Positions 25,841-34,893 are shown, numbered from the stretch's first letter. The stretch is 64,000 nt of DNA from Nitrospirota bacterium (GCA_021790195.1 JAJYIF010000001.1:216067-280066), one strand, 5' to 3'. Notes: a model not told the origin generated them from the sequence alone. Numbers and translations: made by a program.

Positions 25841-26260
25841 CTATTCGCTTCTTGCCGGACCGGTAAAATAGCCGGGCTTCTTAATTGTCGAAAAGTCAGG
25901 CGCCGGCTTTCCGGCATACGGGTCCACCGAACCTTCAGCGGTCGTCCTGATGGGGAATTTGAACCTCTTGAGGACGCCGTTTCTGAACTTGATCGTCCAC
26001 ATAATGGAGTCGGTTCCTCTCAAAGGTATTGTGCTCGATCCGAGGGGAACGAAGTCCGAATAACCCCTGACCTCGATAGCCTGCTGCGGGCAGATCTTTA
26101 CGCAGTTGAAGCACTCCCAGCACTGTTCGGGCTCCTGATTGTAGGCCTTCATCTTCTCTCTGTTGAGGGTCATCAGGTCATGAGGACAGATGTACTGACA
26201 CGCTGTCTTATCCTGAGCCTTGCATCCATCACACTTTTCGGTAATCACAAAACTTGGCAT
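25841..26260 (-). CDS. aprB: Adenylylsulfate reductase beta subunit
   Basis: The 139-residue iron-sulfur subunit has two 4Fe-4S clusters bound through CDGCKAQDKTACQYICPHD (first cluster with the insertion typical of AprB) and CWECFNCVKICPQQAI. The C-terminal segment (after PLGSSTIPLRGTDSIMW) is the tail that wraps around AprA in known structures. It passes electrons from Qmo to the FAD of AprA. It starts the apr pair; 113 bases separate it from sat upstream. Ribosome site AAAGGAGG precedes the ATG. Confidence 0.96.
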   Translation of the reverse strand: MPSFVITEKCDGCKAQDKTACQYICPHDLMTLNREKMKAYNQEPEQCWECFNCVKICPQQAIEVRGYSDFVPLGSSTIPLRGTDSIMWTIKFRNGVLKRFKFPIRTTAEGSVDPYAGKPAPDFSTIKKPGYFTGPARSE

Positions 26261-26373
26261 GTTGCTTGACCTCCTTTACGGTTTCTAAATATCAGCCTTA
26301 ACATTTAAGGCGGTTAATCCAAAACTTACGATGAGCTGAATCCCACCTCCTCTCATTGAATAGTAACGCCTCT

Positions 26374-27591
26374 CTATTTTATGCCTTCCGAATATTTGTG
26401 CACCTTTATCTCGACCTTTTCGGTCAGGCCGGCATAGTACTCTCTCAGGATTTCCAGGACCTCCGGACGGCTGAAGTGATCAGGAACATCCAGGTTTTCG
26501 GAGAGCATCTTTCTCAATTTTGTACCGCTGAGGAGGAGCCTGTCTTCTTTACCGTGCGGGCATGTCCTCATAGAGGCCATACCGTCGCATTTCGTGCAAT
26601 AGAAGGTCCAGTCAATCTTAAGCGGCTTTGTCTCAAGTGCTCCTTCCGGTATCTCATCGAATATCTTCTGCGCGTCGAACGGGCCGTAATACTCGCCCAC
26701 GCCCGCATGGTCGCGGCCGATGATCTGGTGGCTGCATCCGTAGTTCTGCCTGAAGAGGGCATGCAAAAGGGCCTCGCGAGGTCCTGCATATCTCATATCA
26801 AGGGGATAGCCCGCCTGTATGCTTGTGTCTTTCACAAAATAAAGCTCGGTGAGCTTATTGATGGCCTTCACTCTGACCTCTGCGGGTATATCGCCGGGCT
26901 TCAGTTTCCCCAGAAGCTGATGGATAAGCACCCCGTCGCAGGTCTCGATGGCGATCTTAGCCAGATACTCATGGGACCTGTGCATCGGGTTTCTCAACTG
27001 AAGGCACGCCACAGTGCTCCAGCCTTTCTCCTCGAACATCTTCCTCGTCTCGGCAGGCCTCATATAGATACCTGCAAACTGTTTCGGGAACATTCCCTCG
27101 CTCAGTACCTTGACCGGCCCTTCGAGGTTGACTTCGGCCTGTGCCATGACCTTTGCAACCCCGGGATGCTCCATTTCAGTTGTCTTGAAGACCTGTTTGC
27201 ACTCATGGGCCTTGTCGATCTTGTATTTTTCCTTAACTTTCATGGTCGCCATGAGTTCGCCCGATTCTTCATCCACCAACGCGATTTCCTGACTCTTCTT
27301 TATGCTGTTTGCATTGCCCTCGGAAGTAGAGACCGTCACCGGTATCGGCCAGAAGGTGCCGTCTGCCATCTTGAACTCATCGCAAACGCCCTTCCAGTCA
27401 TCATGTCCCATAAAGCCTTTGAGCGGGGTAAAGCCCCCGATTCCCATCATTATGAGATCGCCGGACTCTCTCGAGGACACCCTGATCTCCGTGAGGGTCT
27501 TAGCTTTTTTCTTCTCTTCCTTAAGCTCTTCCCCTGTCAGCAACAAGGGCATCAGTTTCTTCTGTTTTCCATGCGGATTTACAAGTGCCAT
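26374..27591 (-). CDS. sat: Dissimilatory sulfate adenylyltransferase (ATP sulfurylase)
   Basis: This 405-residue enzyme catalyses ATP + sulfate to APS + PPi, the activation step. Conserved motifs are present: [13 protein letters not shown] (the QxRNPxHxxH active-site strand and loop) and [34 protein letters not shown] matches the cysteine segment of bacterial dissimilatory Sat. The length suits the homo-oligomeric dissimilatory type with no APS-kinase fusion. The gene starts 39 bases after the adk stop codon and is followed by aprB; PPi goes to HppA, encoded at the far end of the locus. Confidence 0.96.
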   Translation of the reverse strand: MALVNPHGKQKKLMPLLLTGEELKEEKKKAKTLTEIRVSSRESGDLIMMGIGGFTPLKGFMGHDDWKGVCDEFKMADGTFWPIPVTVSTSEGNANSIKKSQEIALVDEESGELMATMKVKEKYKIDKAHECKQVFKTTEMEHPGVAKVMAQAEVNLEGPVKVLSEGMFPKQFAGIYMRPAETRKMFEEKGWSTVACLQLRNPMHRSHEYLAKIAIETCDGVLIHQLLGKLKPGDIPAEVRVKAINKLTELYFVKDTSIQAGYPLDMRYAGPREALLHALFRQNYGCSHQIIGRDHAGVGEYYGPFDAQKIFDEIPEGALETKPLKIDWTFYCTKCDGMASMRTCPHGKEDRLLLSGTKLRKMLSENLDVPDHFSRPEVLEILREYYAGLTEKVEIKVHKYSEGIK

Positions 27592-27630
27592 TTTTCCTCC
27601 TTGCTCTTACGGATCAATTTTGAGTCCTTA

Positions 27631-28278
27631 TTATTTACCGCCCAACGCGGCACATACCTTGTCAAAAATAGCATCGATGCTGCCCACTCCCGCTACTGCC
27701 TTCAATATCCCTTTTTTCTTGTAGTAGTCCATAAGAGGAGCGGTCTGGGAATTATAGACCTCCAGCCTCTTCTTTATAGTTGCTTCCTTATCGTCGTCAC
27801 GCTGGAACAAATCGCCATTGCATTTGTCGCATTTGCCTTCTTTTTTCGGCGCATTGAAATATACGTTAAACATCTGTCCGCAGGCCTTACAGGTCCTCCT
27901 TCCCGTAAGCCTTTTCATAAGGTCCTCAAAAGGAACATCAACACTGAGGGCCGAATCCAGGGGCATTTTCAAAGATGTCAGCATCTTGTCGAGCGCCTCT
28001 GCCTGAACAGTATTCCTCGGAAAACCGTCAAGGATGTAACCTTTCTTGCAGTCGTCCTTCTTGAGCCTTTCCTCGACCATCCCCAAAACGACCTTGTCGG
28101 GGACAAGTTCGCCCTTGTCCATGTAGGACTTCGCCTCTTTACCCAGCGGAGTTCCGGCGGACACTGCAGCCCGCAAAAGATCTCCCGTGGATATCTGGGG
28201 AATCGCATATTTTTCGATAAGTTTCTTGGCCTGAGTCCCCTTCCCGGCCCCTGGTGCACCAAGCAATACTAGTCTCAT
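27631..28278 (-). CDS. adk: Adenylate kinase with zinc-type lid
   Basis: The 215-residue product has P-loop GAPGAGKGTQAKKL at the N-terminus, the AMP-binding TGDLLRAAV and DGFPRN segments, and a long lid whose CKAC and CDKC pairs make the zinc-binding site of many bacterial and anaerobe enzymes. It converts AMP + ATP to 2 ADP. As the first gene of the sulfate-reduction locus it recycles the AMP released by APS reductase, which is why it is found beside sat and apr here. The 480-base region upstream should hold the locus promoter. Confidence 0.96.
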   Translation of the reverse strand: MRLVLLGAPGAGKGTQAKKLIEKYAIPQISTGDLLRAAVSAGTPLGKEAKSYMDKGELVPDKVVLGMVEERLKKDDCKKGYILDGFPRNTVQAEALDKMLTSLKMPLDSALSVDVPFEDLMKRLTGRRTCKACGQMFNVYFNAPKKEGKCDKCNGDLFQRDDDKEATIKKRLEVYNSQTAPLMDYYKKKGILKAVAGVGSIDAIFDKVCAALGGK

Positions 28279-28759
28279 AATGCCTCCATAAAATAGACCG
28301 ATATTGAAAAATTCAGGTATGCACGCAAAAGACGCAGCTTTTTCGGCATTCCCTGACTTTAAAGCAATTGTGACGCTTGGCAGGACTATTTACTTTAGTT
28401 ACTTAAACAGTCTTTCCCAAATCGAAAGATACTTTATGTGAAAGATTTATCCTTTTTCAAGAAAAAAATTAAAATCAGAACATTAATTTTTCTTATAAAT
28501 AAGGATACCGGGCGGTCTTTGTTGCAAGGCGAATCAGTCTCAAAGATTGGCGACGTTGGGCACGGAGGCCAAAGAAAGCTTTATCGACGACACCTTGTGC
28601 TCGCTTACAGAAAAATTTGCGGCGTTTTTCAGGACCGCATTGAATGTTAAGTCAAGCTGTCATCTTGAGGGATAATAAATCTCTTGTCGCCATTATAAAG
28701 ACTTTTTCGGACGCCTGCCCTAACGCACACATCAACGTTAGAGTCAACCTTATGTTTGG
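28279..28759. other. Upstream region of the sulfate-reduction locus
   Basis: 480 bases without a convincing gene lie between rdgB and adk. A 70-codon plus-strand frame (28438-28650) has no ribosome site and no recognisable protein features, and is not called. The minus-strand promoter for adk-sat-apr-qmo-hppA must be here. The part near 28380-28500 is AT-rich. I could not single out a -35/-10 pair or operator. Confidence 0.4.
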
Positions 28760-29350
28760 CTAACCGGAAAGATATTCCCTCAGTTTCTTAAGCGCCATGC
28801 CCCTGTGGCTGAGGGCATCCTTCTCGCCCGCGTTCATCTCGGCAAATGTCCTGTCATAGCCCGCCGGATAGAAAATAGGGTCATACCCGAAGCCGCTGGA
28901 ACCTCTTGGCTCGGTCCCGAGGCTGCCTTCTACGAAGCCTTCGAATGTTTCAACTTTGCCGTCGGGGAAGGCGAGGGCCACATAGCAGACAAAACGCGCT
29001 CCCCGTTTGTTCTCTTCAATTCCATTCATCTCGGACAGCAGCCTTTCCCGGTTCTTCCGGTCATTCGAGTCCGGTCCGGCATACCGGGCCGAAAAAACCC
29101 CCGGAGCCCGGTTCAGGGCATATACCTCTAGTCCAGAATCATCCGCGATGGCGGGTCTTCCCGAAAAGCGGGCCACCGTGAGCGCCTTTTTCGCTGCGTT
29201 CCCCTCAAAAGTGTCCGTGTCCTCTTCAACCTCGGGACAGCCGGGGAAGTCGTCGATGGAATAGAAGGTCGCCGGCAGGCCCTCAAGTATCCTCCGGATC
29301 TCCTCGACCTTCTTCTTGTTTCTTGTCGCGATTACGAGCTCAATTGGCAC
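28760..29350 (-). CDS. rdgB: dITP/XTP pyrophosphatase (RdgB/HAM1 family)
   Basis: The 196-residue product has the full family signature: IATRNKKKVEEIRRIL at the start (substrate-binding SxNxxK equivalent), EDTDTFEGNAAKKA, the catalytic IADDSGLEV and GVFSARYAG, and the C-terminal FAEM...K-LSHRG(M)AL block. It hydrolyses non-canonical purine nucleoside triphosphates (ITP, dITP, XTP) to the monophosphates, cleaning the nucleotide pool. Housekeeping gene, probably not linked to the sulfate locus despite the same strand. Confidence 0.93.
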   Translation of the reverse strand: MPIELVIATRNKKKVEEIRRILEGLPATFYSIDDFPGCPEVEEDTDTFEGNAAKKALTVARFSGRPAIADDSGLEVYALNRAPGVFSARYAGPDSNDRKNRERLLSEMNGIEENKRGARFVCYVALAFPDGKVETFEGFVEGSLGTEPRGSSGFGYDPIFYPAGYDRTFAEMNAGEKDALSHRGMALKKLREYLSG

Positions 29351-29537
29351 CGTAAACCGTATTATCCGGAAATCGGGGTCTTTTTACAACATCGCAGAAG
29401 TGAAAAAGGAACTCGCTGAATTAGATGTGACGACAAAGGAAGAAGTTGAAGCGCGTCCGACTTCTGACTATGCAAAAACTGTCGTGCGCCATTTCCCACA
29501 TACGATTTCTCTTCTGCGCATCTTCAGGAAGCGAGGG

Positions 29538-29780
29538 TCATCCCTTTTTGTGGCAGCGTATGCAGCGCTGATCGCTTGCCATCAGTCTTTTTTCATCTTC
29601 CGGAGACCGCTTGTCTCCAATACCATGACAGTTCAAACAGTCCTTGAACTCAAGCTCTTTATGCATCTTGACCATTTTAGGGTTCTTGCTGTGGCAAACA
29701 GTGCATCCGACGGCACCGGACTGAAGCAGAAGCGACACAAGGATGGCCAAAGACAAACCGCATATTTTGGCGTTGTTCAT
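29538..29780 (-). CDS. Small triheme c-type cytochrome
   Basis: The product has 80 residues. A hydrophobic signal peptide (GLSLAILVSLLLQSGAVG) is followed at once by three CxxCH heme sites: CTVCH, CLNCH and CIRCH, with extra histidines (KMHKEL) that could be distal ligands. The frame runs further upstream to 30074 but only the ATG at 29780 places the signal peptide at the N-terminus. It would be a periplasmic electron carrier matured by the ResB/CcsB system encoded at 47-49 kb. Electron partners are unknown. It diverges from bamD; an AT-rich box (TATAAT) lies directly before the ATG. Confidence 0.75.
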   Translation of the reverse strand: MNNAKICGLSLAILVSLLLQSGAVGCTVCHSKNPKMVKMHKELEFKDCLNCHGIGDKRSPEDEKRLMASDQRCIRCHKKG

Positions 29781-29889
29781 ATAATTATAGTATCCCTGAA
29801 TAGAAAGAAATTCGTAATGATCTATATCATAGCCTCCGGCAGTCATGCGGCCCTTGACATAAAACTTCCGCGAAGGTTTAAATATATTA

Positions 29890-30693
29890 ATGCAATTTGC
29901 CGATTTTCTCATGCCGGGCGCAAGAAAATTCCCAGTTCGCATCTTTTCCTTGCTGTGCGCGGCTTTTATGATCGCAGCACTTCTTGCGGCTTGCTCAGCC
30001 AAGAAGGAAGTGAGGTCTGACGAAGCCTTCGATGCCGAAAAGTCATTTTCCAAGGCCGTAGAACTCATGGACAAGAAGGATTATGAAGACGCCAGGAGAC
30101 TGCTTCTTGAGATCAAGAACAGAGACCTCACAAAGAAATACGCCCCTTTTGCGCAGTTGAAGATTGCCGACTCATACGTCAAGGAAGAGGAATACGATAC
30201 AGCGGTAGAGGAATACAAGAAGTTCCTCGAGATCTATCCTGATCATAAAGACGCCTCCTATGCCCAGTACCAAATCGCAATGGCTTACTATGTTCAGATC
30301 GAGGGCTATGAAAGAGGTTACGGGGCTGCCGAAAAGGCCCTCGAGGAATTCGAGAAACTGAAGAGGATGTTCCCGAGAAATCCCTATCGCGAGGTGATTG
30401 AGCTCAGAATCGAGAGATGCAAGAATACCATAGCGGACTACGAGTTTTCTGTCGGAGAGTTTTATTTTAATAAAGGGTCCTATAATGCGGCTCTTGGAAG
30501 ATTCCAGGAAGTGCTCTCGTCGTTTCCGGAGTATCGGAAAGGACCGACATTGCTCTTTAAAATGGCGATTTGTTATAAGAAACTGGGCGATAAGGCAAAG
30601 GCCGGTGAATATTTGAACCGCCTCATAGAAAAATACCCGGATGACAAACTCATTAAAGAAGCCAGGAAAGAGTCCGCGTCCCTCAACAAATAA
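29890..30693 (+). CDS. bamD: Outer-membrane assembly lipoprotein BamD (YfiO family)
   Basis: The product has 267 residues. After a basic N-terminus and hydrophobic segment (LLCAAFMIAALLAACSAKK) comes a lipobox, with the acylated cysteine at about residue 35. The mature part is five TPR-like repeats typical of BamD (AVELMDKKDYEDARRLL; YDTAVEEYKKFLEIYPDHKD; YNAALGRFQEVLSSFPEY). BamD holds the BamA machine that inserts outer-membrane barrels, such as the FecR-TPR-barrel protein of this window. The frame overlaps the following gene by 53 bases. The start could lie a few codons downstream at the second ATG (29911). Confidence 0.88.
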   Translation: MQFADFLMPGARKFPVRIFSLLCAAFMIAALLAACSAKKEVRSDEAFDAEKSFSKAVELMDKKDYEDARRLLLEIKNRDLTKKYAPFAQLKIADSYVKEEEYDTAVEEYKKFLEIYPDHKDASYAQYQIAMAYYVQIEGYERGYGAAEKALEEFEKLKRMFPRNPYREVIELRIERCKNTIADYEFSVGEFYFNKGSYNAALGRFQEVLSSFPEYRKGPTLLFKMAICYKKLGDKAKAGEYLNRLIEKYPDDKLIKEARKESASLNK

Positions 30694-31336
30694 GCAATAT
30701 TATCCTGCCTTTTTGGATATCGCCGGCAAGAGATGTTTAGTCATCGGCGGGGGAAGGGTGGCTGAGAGAAAATGTGTCCCTCTGTTGAAGGCAGGAGCAA
30801 GAGTCACGATCGTAAGCCCTGCGATCTCGACGCTTCTTGAAAAATATAAAAGAAAGGGCGCGCTCACCCATCTCGAACGCAATTACAGGACCGAAGACAT
30901 AAAGAGCGCTTTTCTCGCAGTCGTGGCTACCGATTCGGCGCCCATAAACAGGAAAGTTGCTTCTGATGCAGGCGCACACAGGGTTTTGCTGAACGTCGTG
31001 GACAATCCTTCCCTCTGCAATTTCATTATGCCTTCGGTGCTCAGACGAGGACCCCTTACCATAGCGGTTTCCTCGGGGGGAGCAAGTCCTACCATGGCGA
31101 GATCCATAAGGAAGAGACTCGAAGGGCTTTACGGGAGCGATTTTTCAAGGTACCTGAAGTTTCTCGGGGTTGTCAGGTCGAGGGTCATGGAGGCGACGCA
31201 GGACAAGAAGAAGAGAGGTAGCTTGTTGAAAGCGCTCGCCTCGGACGACATAATGGAAATACTCTTTAAGAGGGGATTCCATGCAGCGAGGAGGGAGGCA
31301 CTCGGCCGTCTTCAGGGCGACGGCATAGTTTTATAG
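30641..31336 (+). CDS. Siroheme synthase-like precorrin-2 dehydrogenase
   Basis: This 231-residue protein has the NAD-binding domain of CysG-N/Met8: YYPAFLDIAGKRCLVIGGGR, VAERKCVPLLKAGARVTIVSP, then LLNVVDNPSLCNFIMPSVL and IAVSSGGASPTMARSIR. It oxidises precorrin-2 to sirohydrochlorin and may insert iron. Siroheme is the cofactor of dissimilatory sulfite reductase, the step after APS reductase, so the gene fits the metabolism. The methyltransferase domain of full CysG is absent. The only in-frame ATG (30641) lies inside bamD, giving a 53-base overlap and about 20 extra residues; translation is probably coupled. Confidence 0.85.
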   Translation: MTNSLKKPGKSPRPSTNKQYYPAFLDIAGKRCLVIGGGRVAERKCVPLLKAGARVTIVSPAISTLLEKYKRKGALTHLERNYRTEDIKSAFLAVVATDSAPINRKVASDAGAHRVLLNVVDNPSLCNFIMPSVLRRGPLTIAVSSGGASPTMARSIRKRLEGLYGSDFSRYLKFLGVVRSRVMEATQDKKKRGSLLKALASDDIMEILFKRGFHAARREALGRLQGDGIVL

Positions 31337-31344
31337 AAATTACT

Positions 31345-32094
31345 ATGAAGAAAAACATAATCAGGATGACGTCAAAGTTCGGAAGCGAGTTTGACTCCGA
31401 AGTCCTTGTAGGCAAGAAGCGGTATCTCGTGCAGACTGAAAGCGGCGGGGAGAAGAGGCCTCTCATTATCACCCACGTTTATCTCAATGGACAGATAATG
31501 CATACGCGGAAGACCGACTTTGGCGCTATAGTCGATACGCCCGATGTGGAGCAGAGGGTGCGGGAGCTTATGCAAAACCAGCACGATCTGTCTATTAAGA
31601 TGCTCGGCGAAGAAGGTGCGAAAGAGTCAAGGAGCACCTCGGATTACATGTCGGAAGTGAAAGAACTCCTGAAGAGCAAGAATAACAAAAGTGCCCTCGT
31701 GGTGCTGAATGAGGCGATCGAACGCCATCCCGATGATCCCTTTCTCCTCTCTTATTACGGCTGTCTCGATGCAGTGGCAAATAAGAACTATAAAGCAGGG
31801 ATAGAGACATGCCGCAGGGCCATCGAGAGTCTCAAGAAAAAGGTGCCTTTCGGAGAGGAGTTCTTTTTCCCGGTCTTTTATCTCAATCTCGGCAGGGCCT
31901 ATCTCGCCGCGGGTAAGAAGAGGGAGGCAGTTGAGGCCTTCAGCAGGGGGCTCAGCGCCGACAGGGAAAACAGCGACCTGCTCTGGGAAGTCAGGAAACT
32001 CGGGGTAAGGCGGAAGCCTGCTGTTCCATTTCTCAAGAGATCCAATCCTATCAACCGATATATAGGACAAATTCTGCACTCGGTAAGAAAATAA
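31345..32094 (+). CDS. TPR-containing protein of unknown function
   Basis: The product has 249 residues. The first 75 form a beta-rich segment (FDSEVLVGKKRYLVQTESGG, ITHVYLNGQIMHTRKTDFG) seen in other anaerobe proteins but without a name known to me. After a linker come TPR helices (ALVVLNEAIERHPDDPFLLS; VFYLNLGRAYLAAGKKREAV, EAFSRGL). No signal peptide is evident, so it is likely cytoplasmic. It starts eight bases after the siroheme-synthase-like gene and belongs to the bamD transcript. Probably a scaffold; partners are unknown. Confidence 0.75.
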   Translation: MKKNIIRMTSKFGSEFDSEVLVGKKRYLVQTESGGEKRPLIITHVYLNGQIMHTRKTDFGAIVDTPDVEQRVRELMQNQHDLSIKMLGEEGAKESRSTSDYMSEVKELLKSKNNKSALVVLNEAIERHPDDPFLLSYYGCLDAVANKNYKAGIETCRRAIESLKKKVPFGEEFFFPVFYLNLGRAYLAAGKKREAVEAFSRGLSADRENSDLLWEVRKLGVRRKPAVPFLKRSNPINRYIGQILHSVRK

Positions 32095-32331
32095 TTCATT
32101 TTTCCGATTCGGCGCCGGGCTGCGATCTCTTGACTGCATCATCATGTTGCCCGGCGATTCCGCTCTGTTGTGGAGGCGGCCCTTAGACGTTAGGCTATTA
32201 ACAGGGAACGGTACCGACTGTCGCGGCAGAGTCTTCAGAGCGGTGTTTGGCAACAGCACGGGAGAGCTTACACCCTTATAGCTATCACAAGCATCGACCA
32301 GACAAAAACCAGACAATTAAGGAAAATAAAA

Positions 32332-32407
<76 letters not shown>

Positions 32408-32576
32408 GCTTAGACGACTCAACTAAGCGTCTATAAAATAACACACTGCTTCGTATTATGACAATACGTCCTCTCCGGCCGGAACTGGAGAAGAAGATGC
32501 GGGAATTCTCTTCATGTCTTTCCGGTGATTCATTAGGATTTGTGAGCTAACAGCTGAAACGCAGGAAGGGGAATTG

Positions 32577-32585
32577 TGGTATAAT
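32577..32585 (+). promoter_or_regulatory. Extended -10 upstream of tRNA-His
   Basis: TGGTATAAT at 32577-32585 is an extended -10 element about 80 bases before tRNA-His and could drive the His-Arg-Lys tRNA group. Confidence 0.35.
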
Positions 32586-32664
32586 TCCAATTCGGTTTGA
32601 AGTGGCCTGGCGGTTGACTGAAAGACGCGTTTCTGTTTTACTAATAATTGAACGTGTCGCAAGT

Positions 32665-32741
32665 GGTGGGCGTAGTTCAACGGTTAGAGCACTGGACTGT
32701 GGCTCCAGGTGTTGGGGGTTCGAATCCCCTCGCCCACCCCA
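32665..32741 (+). tRNA. tRNA-His (anticodon GTG)
   Basis: The extra 5' G (G-1) pairs with the discriminator C, a tRNA-His hallmark. Anticodon loop CTGTGGC; T-arm GGGGGTTCGAATCCCC; CCA encoded. Confidence 0.95.
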
Positions 32742-32843
32742 ATTACAATTGCGAATTTTGGAATCGGGAATGCGAAATGTCCCGGATTCATCGTCGCCTT
32801 TGGTTAATCCCGCAATCCGAAATCGGAATTAAGCATTCGGGAT

Positions 32844-32920
32844 GCGCCTGTAGCTCAGTTGGATAGAGCATCAGCCTCCGGAGCTGAGGGTCGGAGGTTC
32901 AAATCCTCTCAGGCGCGCCA
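32844..32920 (+). tRNA. tRNA-Arg (anticodon CCG)
   Basis: Acceptor GCGCCTG/CAGGCGC; anticodon loop CTCCGGA; T-arm GGAGGTTCAAATCCTC; CCA encoded. 77 bases. Confidence 0.95.
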
Positions 32921-33052
32921 TCTGATTTCCGAAAAGGAAATCTGCCGCGAAGAGTAAAGCGTGATGCGTGAGCTGCGAATTTGACTAATAGCATCATACT
33001 TCTTTAATATATCTACTCGTCACCGATTACTGATCACTCATCACTGTCTAAC

Positions 33053-33125
<73 letters not shown>

Positions 33126-33245
33126 CTTACTCCCACAAGGGTTTGCGAGGTTTCCTGCAAATCCTTTTTTGGTGAAGTGTCCGTATAAGTGTCCACTGCT
33201 ACATCAATCCCAACGAAAACCTCGGCCATTTGGATTCCCTCCTTA
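33126..33245 (-). mobile_element. Probable mobile-element scar at tRNA-Lys
   Basis: On the minus strand a strong site (AGGAGGGAATCC) precedes ATG 33229 and encodes MAEVFVGIDVA, the usual N-terminus of IS110-type transposases. The frame then continues through VDTYTDTSPKKDLQETS directly into the tRNA-Lys 3' end, as tyrosine-integrase genes often do when they abut their tRNA attachment site. The 5' end of one element may have been joined to the 3' end of another, but this rests on short stretches only. Confidence 0.3.
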
Positions 33246-33520
33246 TGATAGATTTTGAAGGGAAGGATATGCCTCTCAGCCAATACACCCGCGTTAACAG
33301 GGCTCTTAGGCCCAATCAACTGATCAGGGCTAGGGGAGGCAGGGGATAGACAGTACTAAGGATTCTAAGACCCAGTGAGTAGCTAATCCTCCTGCCCTTC
33401 CTGAATCCTTTATAACACAATCTATCGGTAGGTGTGAGAATTACTTCACGGCGAAGAAACCTGTCAGAAATGTAACGACTTAATTGTGCGCACTTTTCGC
33501 TGTTCGTCCCAATTTGCAAC
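33126..33520. other. Gene-poor stretch between tRNA-Lys and IS630 element
   Basis: 395 bases with no intact gene. Apart from the scar beside tRNA-Lys I see only a palindromic TGTGCGCAC (about 33485-33493), which resembles TGTGCGCGCAC just beyond the right end of the IS element. Confidence 0.4.
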
Positions 33521-34646
33521 GACTTATTAATGGTCTCAAAATAGTCTGAACATTATGCTGCATATTTGGTGGTTTCACCTTGGAAATAGGCACGCACCCG
33601 ATCAGGTGATTTCTGTATGCGGCGCAGATGACTCACAACGGCGCCGTGCAACTGATCAGAATTGACTATGGCCTTTCTTCCAATGGAACCATTCTTGAGA
33701 TCATTCCATACCCGCTCATCGGGATTGAGTTCCGGCGAGTACGGGGGAAGAAAAAAAAGCCGAAAGCGTTTCTTTATTGGTCTGGATTCGATAAACTGGG
33801 TAACCTTGCGAGCTTTATGAGACGGATGCCCATCAACTATCAGGAATATCTTGCGAGCGGAGCCATGGAGCAACCGCTTAATGAATTCGATAAAACGCGT
33901 TGCACCCACACGGCCCTTGATGACCATGAATCTAAATTCGCCTTGGGCGCTCACTGCCGATATCATATTCAATCCGAAGCGAGCTCCCGTGCTGCTGACA
34001 ACCGGCGTTTTTCCCCGACTCGCCCATGTCGTGCCCGCGTGATGGTCAGATCTTACGCCAGCCTCGTCTCCAAAGAAAATCTGAGCCTTTTCTCTGATTG
34101 CAAGGCGACGAATCATAGGAAACTCTTTTTTCAGCCATTGCTCAACGGCTTCAGGTCGTTGCTGATACGCACGCCAAATTGGCCGCTGAGGTGTCAACCC
34201 CAGTTGCGCCAGCAGCCGACATACAGACGCCTTGCTCAATTTAACGCCAAATCGGTCAGCGATTACCTTGCCGACCATCTTGGCTGTCCACAGGGCAAAG
34301 GTAAATTTCAGTTGAAGAGGATTCTTCATTGTCACGGTACGAAAAATCCACTGCAAGGCTGCGCCATCCAGCTTTGGCGGCCTTCCGCCCCGTTTACGGG
34401 CATCCAGAGAACCCCATCCCCCATCACGGTATTTTGCCAGCCATCCATACATGGTTGCGCGAGCAATACCCATTGTTTGGGCAACAATTTCCGGACTATT
34501 ACCTTCTTGCACACTCGCAACGGCACGCTGCCTGACTGTCGTAAGAGTCTTATGATCAAGCTTGCGTGCATCGGTTATCCTCATGCAAAATAGTATACAT
34601 CATAGGCCCGATTATGTCCATATTACTATGAGACGGTTAATAACTG
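33521..34646 (-). mobile_element. IS630-family insertion sequence
   Basis: One intact transposase gene is flanked by imperfect inverted ends: left GACTTATTAATGGTCTCA (33521-33538) mirrors right TGAGACGGTTAATAACTG (about 34629-34646). Exact borders and the TA duplication expected for this family could not be fixed by eye. Confidence 0.75.
33553..34584 (-). CDS. IS630-family transposase
   Basis: The 343-residue, full-length transposase has an N-terminal helix-turn-helix of the Tc1/IS630 type (SPEIVAQTMGIARATMYGWL), a second DNA-binding part (LSKASVCRLLAQLGLTPQRP), and a DDE catalytic core. The core is seen in IFFGDEAGVRSD (first Asp), FLIVDGHPSHKA (second Asp) and LPPYSPELNPDERVWNDLK (final Glu in the NPxE/D position). 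All catalytic positions are present with no stop or frameshift, so the element may still be active. It sits in the tRNA cluster between tRNA-Lys and tRNA-Ser. Catalyses cut-and-paste movement into TA targets. Confidence 0.93.
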   Translation of the reverse strand: MRITDARKLDHKTLTTVRQRAVASVQEGNSPEIVAQTMGIARATMYGWLAKYRDGGWGSLDARKRGGRPPKLDGAALQWIFRTVTMKNPLQLKFTFALWTAKMVGKVIADRFGVKLSKASVCRLLAQLGLTPQRPIWRAYQQRPEAVEQWLKKEFPMIRRLAIREKAQIFFGDEAGVRSDHHAGTTWASRGKTPVVSSTGARFGLNMISAVSAQGEFRFMVIKGRVGATRFIEFIKRLLHGSARKIFLIVDGHPSHKARKVTQFIESRPIKKRFRLFFLPPYSPELNPDERVWNDLKNGSIGRKAIVNSDQLHGAVVSHLRRIQKSPDRVRAYFQGETTKYAA

Positions 34647-34675
34647 TGCGCGCACAAAAAAATCTGAAAGCAAGT

Positions 34676-34765
34676 TGGCGGAGGGGGTGGGATTCGAACC
34701 CACGGTAGAGTCACCCCTACAACGATTTTCAAGACCGTCGCCTTCAACCGCTCGGCCACCCCTCC
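34676..34765 (-). tRNA. tRNA-Ser (anticodon TGA)
   Basis: 90-base class II tRNA with a long variable arm. Anticodon TGA in CTTGAAA loop; T-arm GTGGGTTCGAATCCCAC; CCA encoded. An extended -10 (TGTTATAAT on the minus strand, about 34812-34820) lies upstream. Confidence 0.95.
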
Positions 34766-34855
34766 GGGGTAAAAAGAGAACTAAACGAGCCTTTAACTAA
34801 CAGGTTATGCTATTATAACAGAGACCCTTGGTGATTAAAAACAGCCCTCGCCATA

Positions 34856-34885
34856 TTGAAATCATCAAGTTTTTTGGTGTATTAT
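34856..34885 (+). promoter_or_regulatory. Promoter of tRNA-Leu
   Basis: TTGAAA at 34856-34861 and TATTAT at 34880-34885 are 18 bases apart, nine bases before the mature tRNA-Leu 5' end. Confidence 0.6.
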
Positions 34886-34893
34886 CCTCAGAT

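Noticed and set aside
26356..28272. 638-codon plus-strand open frame opposite sat and adk
   Set aside because: Antisense shadow of two certain genes; no ribosome site or protein motif.
28438..28650. 70-codon plus-strand ORF in the region upstream of adk
   Set aside because: No ribosome binding site, low-complexity lysine-rich start, no recognisable domain; the region is better read as a promoter region.
29316..30020. 234-codon plus-strand ORF across rdgB start, cytochrome gene and bamD start
   Set aside because: Overlaps three better-supported genes; the central part is antisense to the heme-binding motifs.
32602..32832. ORFs running through tRNA-His
   Set aside because: They only read the tRNA and its flanks; no protein evidence.
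33628..34593. 321-codon plus-strand frame opposite the IS630 transposase
   Set aside because: The minus-strand transposase is complete with its DDE residues; the opposite frame has no recognisable content.
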